DNA of 64,000 nt, taken from Allomuricauda sp. (GTDB lineage: Bacteria > Bacteroidota > Bacteroidia > Flavobacteriales > Flavobacteriaceae). Under the pieces are notes generated by a model. The model searched no databases, was not told the DNA's origin, and saw nothing but the letters and a program-made list of their open reading frames with translations. The stretch spans positions 310,001-374,000 of the forward strand of contig NZ_JANQLX010000003.1 of assembly GCF_028280385.1 (NCBI RefSeq). The letters run 5' to 3'. The position numbers and the translations under genes were made by a program. Of the stretch, positions 58,051 through 64,000 are shown piece after piece (the first letter of the stretch is position 1; every line of letters starts with the position of its first letter).

Positions 58051-58293
58051 ACGTTATTCCGAATTTACCTTTCGCTAATATAAACAATCTAGATACTTTT
58101 TAACGGTATTTAAATAAAAATGAAAGCCCAAGAGAGTGAGAAGTTATGATTGGTCCTCCTGGACAAATTGCGCAAGTTTTGGAACGGAACTTAATTTAAT
58201 CTTGCGATTTGGATATACTAGAGGGAAGAATACCCAGCCATTTCCGTTTACTTGCCTCAGATAAGGCAGCTTTTGTTCGGTTCGATCCTACTA

Positions 58294-58716
58294 CTATTGA
58301 TTGAAGTAGACCTGTTCCATGGTAGTCCAACTTGTGGCGCCTTTCAAGGGGATTTGCATGGGGTCGCAAACTTTTAACCATTCAATGGTTCTTTTTTCAT
58401 TGGCCATTTTTTCCATGTCCCCTTCAAAATCCTTGCCCACATATTCATAATAACCAAATTCGTAAAATTCCCCAGGTTCCAATTCATGTAAAAAGATGGA
58501 AAAGTTCCGAATTCCATATTTGGTCAGCAGGTCCCTTACCCCGGGATTTGAATCGGCATGAAGAGCCTTGTATTCGTCCATAAATTCGGGCTTGAGTTTG
58601 ATGACCATGCCCACCCTTTTTACTGCTGGTGAGGTATTGACTTTGGAAGTTGTACTGCAGGAAGACATAACTATTGCAATGATTAAAATAAGAACTTTCG
58701 GGATGTGATTTTTCAT
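58294..58716 (-). CDS. RhaM-like L-rhamnose mutarotase with lipoprotein signal
   Basis: 140 residues. About 36 residues of signal plus linker (VLILIIAIVMSSCSTTS, lipobox Cys about 20) precede a RhaM domain (PF05336). The domain shows KRVGMVIKLKPEFMDEYKAL followed by HADSNPGV, where the His matches the catalytic His of E. coli RhaM, then RNFSIFLHELEPGEFYEFGY and WLKVCDPMQIPLKGATSWTT. Typical RhaM is about 104 residues and cytoplasmic, so export is unusual. It should interconvert anomers of a deoxyhexose (rhamnose or fucose). It lies between the ROK regulator and the sugar kinase gene. Confidence 0.85.
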   Translation of the reverse strand: MKNHIPKVLILIIAIVMSSCSTTSKVNTSPAVKRVGMVIKLKPEFMDEYKALHADSNPGVRDLLTKYGIRNFSIFLHELEPGEFYEFGYYEYVGKDFEGDMEKMANEKRTIEWLKVCDPMQIPLKGATSWTTMEQVYFNQ

Positions 58717-58750
58717 TTGGAAATTGATTTTTTAGAAATTGAGCTGTTGA

Positions 58751-59653
58751 TTAGGTTGCCATAAGTTGATGGATGGCGTTTGGTTTTAGAATGGGGTTGG
58801 ACCCTGCACTTTGTGCGACCAAAGCTCCTACGGCGCAAGCAAAATCCAATGCCTCTTGAGGATTGTTTTCTGTGATCAGTTTGGTGATCAAACCCGCTAG
58901 AAATGAATCGCCCGATCCCACGGTATCCACCACCGTTACGGGATATCCCGGGTTGTAGTGGAATTTATTGTCATGATATAAAAGCGCTCCTTTGGATCCC
59001 TTGGTAACACACATGCTTTGTGTATTGGTTTGTTTGCAGATTTCAATAATGGCATACTCGGTAGAGCTTGTTTGAAGATCATATAGCACGGAAACAATTT
59101 CAAACTCCTCTTCACTCATTTTAATGAAATTTGCTTTTTCCATAAAGTTGGGCAAGCTGCCGTTATGATAATGTGGGGGCCTTAAATTTAGGTCCAGCAC
59201 CCGGTATTTGGCATAGGTTAGCAAGGCCATTAATGTACTTCTTGAGGTCAAGTCCCTAGCGGCAAGTGTTCCGTAAATAAAAACATCGGCTTTTGAAGTT
59301 GCGTGTATGGCATTTTCGTTCAAAGCAATATTGTCCCACGCAGCTGGATATCGAATCTCGTAGGTGGCATTCTGATACGCATCCAAGGTAACTATAGCCT
59401 CCCCGGTAGGGTAGTTGTTGGTGATTTGAAAGTATTTGGTGGAAAGCCCTAGGTCTTGAAGAAACTTTAAAGCCCTGGCTCCATCTTGGTCGTTCCCTAC
59501 GGCGCTAATAAAATTGATCTCGCATCCTAAGGACTGCATGCGCAACCCTACATTTAATGGAGCTCCTCCTATTTTGGTCGCATTGGGAAATTTGTCAAAC
59601 AGAACCTCACCAAAACAGATAGCTTTTATTTTTTCCATGGATTTATATGGCAT
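58751..59653 (-). CDS. PfkB-family sugar kinase, probable fructokinase
   Basis: 300 residues (an ATG at 59638, MEKIKAICFGEVLFD, is an alternative start). Ribokinase-fold features are AICFGEVLFDKFPNATKIGG (substrate loop), APLNVGLRMQSLGCEINFIS, VLDLNLRPPHYH, CVTKGSKGALLYHDNKFHYN and VDTVGSGDSFLAGLITKLIT with the catalytic Asp. It resembles bacterial fructokinases (substrate to 6-phosphate) but other ketoses cannot be excluded. It diverges from the symporter and dehydrogenase genes, which fits a route polyol to ketose to ketose-phosphate. Confidence 0.88.
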   Translation of the reverse strand: MPYKSMEKIKAICFGEVLFDKFPNATKIGGAPLNVGLRMQSLGCEINFISAVGNDQDGARALKFLQDLGLSTKYFQITNNYPTGEAIVTLDAYQNATYEIRYPAAWDNIALNENAIHATSKADVFIYGTLAARDLTSRSTLMALLTYAKYRVLDLNLRPPHYHNGSLPNFMEKANFIKMSEEEFEIVSVLYDLQTSSTEYAIIEICKQTNTQSMCVTKGSKGALLYHDNKFHYNPGYPVTVVDTVGSGDSFLAGLITKLITENNPQEALDFACAVGALVAQSAGSNPILKPNAIHQLMAT

Positions 59654-60047
59654 TGAAATGCGGGCGATTGACTGATCTCCCGTGTTTAAATTTAAGAATG
59701 GGTGTACGTAGTTTTATCCGTTTGAACCGTAGGTTGAGGAGTAATAACACCTTGAATTCCCATTATTTTTCCAAAAACATTGTAAAGGTATGTAAAAAAG
59801 TTATATTTGTAAGGTTGATTTTGTGAAAATCGCCAAGTTTTCTAAATTGAAAGTTCTGTAAAGTCTTGTTTTCAGGGCTTTGAGATATTAATGATTAATA
59901 CTTTTGATAATTTAGAAAGAATATAATTTTAACTATATTTACTCACAAGAACAAGCTTGTGCTATTTCTTGGGTGTTAATTGGGAATATTTGACCAATTA
60001 TCTGGACCTTTCTTGTGGATTAAGAAATACATAACCAAATTAACTAC
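59654..60047. other. Divergent intergenic region of the polyol cluster
   Basis: 394 bases without a gene, separating the kinase and symporter genes. Besides the promoter at 59779-59809 it contains a short palindrome CACAAG...CTTGTG around 59943-59960 that could be a regulator site. The predicted transcript toward the symporter would carry a leader of over 200 bases. Confidence 0.55.
59779..59809 (+). promoter_or_regulatory. Bacteroidota housekeeping promoter for the symporter operon
   Basis: ATTG (59779-59782), 19 bases, then TATATTTG (59802-59809), a perfect match to the TAnnTTTG box with TTTG-like upstream box at correct spacing. Confidence 0.55.
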
Positions 60048-61667
60048 ATGGAAATTTCTTTTTTGGATTCGGCAATTATCGTAGCCTATTTAGTTGGAAT
60101 CGTTTTGGTGGGGCTATTCGCAACCCGAAAAATGAAAATGACCGGGGAAGGCTATTTTTTGGCAGGTCGGGGTCTGGGTTGGGCAACCATTGGTGCGGCT
60201 TTGTTTGCTTCCAATATTTCAACAATTCACCTAACAGGTCTGGCGGCAGACGGCTTTGATATCGGACTGGTTGCCGGAAACTACGAATGGATGGCCGCAT
60301 TTACCTTAATCCTGCTAGGATTGGTTTTTGCGCCCTTTTATTTTAAGACCAAGATTTCCACATTACCGGAGTTTCTCGAGAGGCGTTTCGATTCCAGATC
60401 ACGAACCTTGTTGGCTTTTATGGCCATTATTGGGGCCTTGTTCATTCATATCGGTATGAGCTTGTATGCCGGGGCAAGTGTTTTTGAAAAGTTTTATGGG
60501 GTAAACATGTATGTTTCCATCGTAGTCATTTCGGCCATAACGGCAATTTATACCGTGGCAGGGGGGTTAAAAGCGGTAGTGGTGACGGAGAATATTCAAA
60601 CGATTATTTTGTTGCTGGGGTCCATAATCTTGACCGTTTTGGCAATTTATGCGGTAGGGGACACCGGTATTTCAAGTTTTGAGGAACTTAAGGCGGCAAT
60701 GAAGCCCGGACAACTGGAGATGTTGCATGCTCCTGACTCAGAAATTGCACGGACCAAGGGATATTCATGGTATGCATTTTTCTTGGGGTATCCCGTCTTG
60801 GGGATTTGGTATTGGTGTACTGATCAGACCATCGTGCAAAGAGTCTTGGGGGCCAAAACACAGAACGATGCGCAATACGGTCCCTTGTTCGCCGGTCTTC
60901 TTAAGATACTTCCGGCTTTTATTCTGGTATTACCAGGGGCACTGGCCTATGTGCTGTTCAAAGACCATATTGCTGCCCCTATAGAAACGCTCCCGGTACT
61001 GATTGACCGTTTGCTACCGGTAGGGCTTAAAGGAGTTTTTGCGGCGGCGCTATTGGCCGCTTTGATGAGTACCATTGCGGCAGCACTTAATAGCTGTTCT
61101 TCCCTGGTGGCTTTGGATATTGTTAAACGGATCAATCCCGAGGTTTCGGATAAAAAGCAAGTACGCATTGGTAGGATCACCGCTGTGGTGGTCATGCTTG
61201 TTGCCATTTTATGGTCTACCCAAGGGGGCAAGTTTGGAAGCATATTTCAAGCGATCAATGATATGGCGGGAGCTTTGGCTCCGCCAATTTCAGCTGTGTT
61301 TCTTTTAGGGGCCTTTTATCGAAGAGGGAGCAGGGATGCTGCATTTTATACGCTGTTGATCGGTTTTGTTTTAGGGGTGGTTCTGTTCTTGTTGGATTTC
61401 GCTCCGGTAAGTGGCTATAGATATATTACGGACGGTTTGGGAGTGGCATTCTTGATGCGTACATGGTGGATGTTCTGTCTGTGCTGCATTTTGTTTGTAG
61501 CGCTGAGTTGGGTCACACCAAAACCCGATGAAGCCCAGATTGCAGAAACGACCTTCAGGAACCCACGGGAAGTAATCAGTGGAAAAGTGGAAAGTTGGAA
61601 AGATGTTAGGGTTCTAGCCGGTCTGCTTTTATTGGTCATAATTATACTCTACTCCATTTTTGAATAG
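60048..61667 (+). CDS. Sodium:solute symporter (SSS family) of the polyol cluster
   Basis: 539 residues, about 14 membrane helices, SGLT-like. Motifs are GEGYFLAGRGLGWATIGAAL, FASNISTIHLTGLAADG, TLPEFLERRFDSRSR, TIYTVAGGLKAVVVTENIQT, IWYWCTDQTIVQRVLGAK (the SGLT-type WYWCTDQ signature) and ALLAALMSTIAAALNSCSSL. It imports a sugar or polyol with sodium. It is 63 bases upstream of a dehydrogenase gene in the same operon. It differs clearly from the mannoside-locus symporter (which lacks WYWCTDQ), so the two have different cargo. Confidence 0.94.
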   Translation: MEISFLDSAIIVAYLVGIVLVGLFATRKMKMTGEGYFLAGRGLGWATIGAALFASNISTIHLTGLAADGFDIGLVAGNYEWMAAFTLILLGLVFAPFYFKTKISTLPEFLERRFDSRSRTLLAFMAIIGALFIHIGMSLYAGASVFEKFYGVNMYVSIVVISAITAIYTVAGGLKAVVVTENIQTIILLLGSIILTVLAIYAVGDTGISSFEELKAAMKPGQLEMLHAPDSEIARTKGYSWYAFFLGYPVLGIWYWCTDQTIVQRVLGAKTQNDAQYGPLFAGLLKILPAFILVLPGALAYVLFKDHIAAPIETLPVLIDRLLPVGLKGVFAAALLAALMSTIAAALNSCSSLVALDIVKRINPEVSDKKQVRIGRITAVVVMLVAILWSTQGGKFGSIFQAINDMAGALAPPISAVFLLGAFYRRGSRDAAFYTLLIGFVLGVVLFLLDFAPVSGYRYITDGLGVAFLMRTWWMFCLCCILFVALSWVTPKPDEAQIAETTFRNPREVISGKVESWKDVRVLAGLLLLVIIILYSIFE

Positions 61668-61730
61668 GATAGAACATTAGGTGTTGAAATAAGAATGTAA
61701 AAGTAACTTACTAACTATAAAAAAGAAATA

Positions 61731-62750
61731 ATGAGACAAGCGGTGATGCCAAAGCCTGGCGCGATAGCTATTCATGAAGTGGAAAAGCCTGTGTTGTCCA
61801 ATGATACGGAAGTTTTGATCGAAGTGAAGAAAATTGGGGTATGTGGGAGTGATATTCACGTGTATCATGGAAAGCATCCATTTACGCCCTACCCTGTGAT
61901 CCAAGGACATGAATATAGTGGTGAGGTGGTTCAAGTTGGGGCCAAGGTCAACAAGGTCAAAGTGGGGGATAAGGTCACAGCTCGACCGCAATTGGTCTGT
62001 GGAGTTTGTGGTCCCTGCTTAAGAGGGGATTATAATATCTGTGATGTGTTGAAAGTGGAAGGTTTTCAAGCCCCAGGGGTTGCCCAAGACTTTTTTATCC
62101 TTCCGGAAGATCGTTTGATCAAGTTGGCCGATGGCATGTCGTTTGAAATGGGAGCCTTGGTGGAACCTACGGCCGTTGCGGCCCATTGCACCCTAAAAGC
62201 TAGGGATTTAAAAGGAAAAAATGTGGTTGTGACCGGTGCCGGACCCATTGGAAATTTAGTGGCCCAGTTTGCGCAGATCAGAGGTGCCAATGTCTTGATC
62301 ACGGATTTGAGTGACTATAGGTTGGACAAGGCCAAGGATTGTGGCATTGAACATGTCAGCAATCCCAAAACTGAAAGTTTGGCCAAGGGTGTGGAATGCG
62401 CATTCGGTTCCGAAGGTTTTGATGTGGGGTTTGAATGTGCAGGGGTGGAAATCGCACTGGACCAACTTATCCAAAACATCAACAAAGGAGGAGATGTGGT
62501 GGCAGTCGCCGTTTACGGGGACAAACCCCGCGTGGATGTATCCCTTTTAGGGGATAGGGAACTTTCTCTCATCGGAACCTTGATGTACAAACATTCCGAT
62601 TACGAGGAAGCGGTAAAATACATTGAAAGTGGTGAAATAAGTACCAGACCCTTGATTACCAAAAATTTCCCCTTCGAATCCTATTTGGACGCCTATAAAT
62701 ACATAGACAAACAAGGAGATGAGACGCTCAAAGTGATTATCGATTTATAA
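61731..62750 (+). CDS. Zinc-binding MDR-family polyol dehydrogenase
   Basis: 339 residues. Catalytic zinc ligands are in IGVCGSDIHVYHG and IQGHEYSGEVVQVG; the structural zinc site CGVCGPCLRGDYNIC is complete; and the Rossmann motif is VVVTGAGPIGNLVAQFAQIR. It belongs with sorbitol/xylitol/threonine-type dehydrogenases that oxidise a secondary alcohol with NAD. Next to a sugar kinase and symporter, a polyol-to-ketose reaction is likely; the exact substrate is not evident. It is followed 34 bases later by an iron-type alcohol dehydrogenase. Confidence 0.93.
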   Translation: MRQAVMPKPGAIAIHEVEKPVLSNDTEVLIEVKKIGVCGSDIHVYHGKHPFTPYPVIQGHEYSGEVVQVGAKVNKVKVGDKVTARPQLVCGVCGPCLRGDYNICDVLKVEGFQAPGVAQDFFILPEDRLIKLADGMSFEMGALVEPTAVAAHCTLKARDLKGKNVVVTGAGPIGNLVAQFAQIRGANVLITDLSDYRLDKAKDCGIEHVSNPKTESLAKGVECAFGSEGFDVGFECAGVEIALDQLIQNINKGGDVVAVAVYGDKPRVDVSLLGDRELSLIGTLMYKHSDYEEAVKYIESGEISTRPLITKNFPFESYLDAYKYIDKQGDETLKVIIDL

Positions 62751-62784
62751 CCATACACAATAACACATTCAAATCAGTCAATTT

Positions 62785-63945
62785 ATGATGAAATCATTTA
62801 CATACCATCAACCCACGGAAATCATATTTGGTTCAGGAAAAGTGAACGAAGTTGGGGAGGTTGTCAAGAAATATGGAACACGATGTCTCGTGGTGACCAC
62901 CCCTGCCGTGGAGGCTACTTTGCCCATGTACAACAAGGTAAAACAGCTTCTGGAAGATGCCGGGATAGCCGTGGCCCATTATGACCAGGTCATTCCCAAC
63001 CCAACTACGGAGGTTAGTGCCGAGGGGGCCAAAATGGCCATTGAACACAGGGCAGATGTAATTTTGGGACTTGGCGGGGGATCCAGTATGGATGCGGCAA
63101 AGGCCATAGCAGTAGAAGCTTCGCACGAAGGGAGTGCCTGGGATTATCTGTTCTATAAAAAGCCACCCACGGAAAAAACACTGCCCATTGTGAGCATTAG
63201 CAGTACCTCCGGTACAGGCTCGCAGGTAACCCAGGTTTCCGTGATCACCAACACCGAGGAAAGGGACAAAAGCGCTTTGTACCATCCATTGATTTTCCCT
63301 GATGCTTGCATTGTGGATCCGGAGTTGATGACCACTTTGCCCAGATTTGTGACCGCAACCACTGGTTTTGATGTGTTCTGTCATGCTTTCGAAAGTGCAA
63401 TCCATCCCAATCGCGGGGCCTATGTGGACTTACTGGCTTGGGAGGCCATTGAGTATGTAGCTGAATATTTGCCTAAAGTTTTGGACGAACCAAATAACGT
63501 GGCGTATCGCGAAAAAATGGCCTGGGCAGATACCTTGGCGGGTTTATGCATTGCCAGCGCAGGGGTGACCTTGCCGCACGGAATGGGAATGGCCATTGGG
63601 GGAATGTATCCGCATGTGGCCCATGGTGAATCCTTGGCAATCGTTTATCCTGCCTGTACGCGGTTTACAGCTGATTCCGCTCCTGAACAGTATGGACGGA
63701 TGGCCCAACTTTTTGATTCTGAGCTGAAAGGTCTAAGTCTGGAAGAAGCTTCAAAACATGCCGAAAGTGCGGTAATCAAGTTTTTGAAAAAGATCGGTCT
63801 CCATAAAAAATTGAGCGATGTAAACATGCCGGAAGCTGAAATAGAGGCATTAGCGGAACAATGCATGGTATTGCCAGATTATGAATCCAATCCAAAAGTG
63901 GCAACTAAAGCCGAAATGATAGAGCTGGTAAAAGCATCCTATTAG
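62785..63945 (+). CDS. Iron-containing alcohol dehydrogenase
   Basis: 386 residues, group III metal-dependent alcohol dehydrogenase (PF00465). The NAD-binding GLGGGSSMDAAKAIAVEAS, PIVSISSTSGTGSQVTQVSV, TGFDVFCHAFESAIHP (metal Asp and His), ASAGVTLPHGMGMAIGG (metal His) and HVAHGESLAIVYP (metal His) are intact. Members reduce or oxidise primary alcohols and aldehydes, for example lactaldehyde/propanediol after deoxysugar breakdown or polyols. Given the RhaM-like gene nearby, lactaldehyde reduction is one possibility, mannitol-type oxidation another. It is the last complete gene; the final 55 bases hold nothing I can identify. Confidence 0.94.
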   Translation: MMKSFTYHQPTEIIFGSGKVNEVGEVVKKYGTRCLVVTTPAVEATLPMYNKVKQLLEDAGIAVAHYDQVIPNPTTEVSAEGAKMAIEHRADVILGLGGGSSMDAAKAIAVEASHEGSAWDYLFYKKPPTEKTLPIVSISSTSGTGSQVTQVSVITNTEERDKSALYHPLIFPDACIVDPELMTTLPRFVTATTGFDVFCHAFESAIHPNRGAYVDLLAWEAIEYVAEYLPKVLDEPNNVAYREKMAWADTLAGLCIASAGVTLPHGMGMAIGGMYPHVAHGESLAIVYPACTRFTADSAPEQYGRMAQLFDSELKGLSLEEASKHAESAVIKFLKKIGLHKKLSDVNMPEAEIEALAEQCMVLPDYESNPKVATKAEMIELVKASY

Positions 63946-64000
63946 GTGTTGTAGCACGTTCAAAACCCCATGAAATACAACCTCACTTGCTGTAAATAGC

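Overview
The window looks like the chromosome of a marine Flavobacteriaceae-type bacterium (Bacteroidota). The evidence is a SusC/SusD pair, C-terminal type IX secretion (T9SS) sorting domains, a FecI/FecR/STN-TonB-receptor signalling set, LytS/LytTR regulators, and a few promoter-like sites of the Bacteroidota TTTG/TAnnTTTG type. The genus cannot be told from this sequence. I saw no rRNA, tRNA, CRISPR array, transposase or phage genes.

Region 1 (1-17872, minus strand) is a mannan or N-glycan utilisation locus. In transcription order it holds a GH92 lipoprotein, an SSS symporter, a GH130 mannoside phosphorylase, a CBM9-like protein, three more GH92 mannosidases, then (after a LacI-like operator) SusC and a SusD cut by the window edge. 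GH92 enzymes trim alpha-mannosides outside the cytoplasm. GH130 has no signal peptide and would phosphorolyse the beta-mannosyl core inside the cell. A divergent LytS/LytTR two-component pair follows (18104-19902).

Region 2 (20041-28957) is a five-gene plus-strand operon of 'planctomycete-type' proteins: a PSCyt1/DUF1549/DUF1553 lipoprotein, a DUF1501 protein, a beta-propeller, a sugar-binding-like lipoprotein, and a DUF2231-cytochrome-LRR fusion. It runs convergently into a lipoprotein formylglycine-generating enzyme. Region 3 holds galK-galT (minus) and galM (plus), separated by a YegP-like gene and a 1863-residue membrane ATPase with about eight membrane segments between Walker A and Walker B.

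Region 4 (39395-56821) is the most striking. An ECF sigma factor, FecR anti-sigma factor and STN-type TonB receptor lie beside two other operons. One encodes two T9SS-exported G8/beta-helix proteins resembling the CEMIP/TMEM2 family, an Fn3-like lipoprotein and an unknown secreted protein. The other encodes a transglutaminase-7TM protein with an intact Cys-His-Asp triad, an ATP-grasp ligase and an outer-membrane barrel. The same 13-base element, GGGGTTGGGTAAA, followed at fixed spacing by TTG-N2-C-N-GTT, lies just upstream of fecR, of the transglutaminase operon and of the first G8 gene, and I found it nowhere else in the window. I infer that one sigma factor controls all three units, linking a surface signal to secreted glycan enzymes and an envelope peptide-modification system.

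Region 5 (56830-63945) looks like a small polyol/ketose catabolic cluster: a ROK regulator, an exported RhaM-like mutarotase, a PfkB sugar kinase, an SSS symporter, a zinc dehydrogenase and an iron-type alcohol dehydrogenase.
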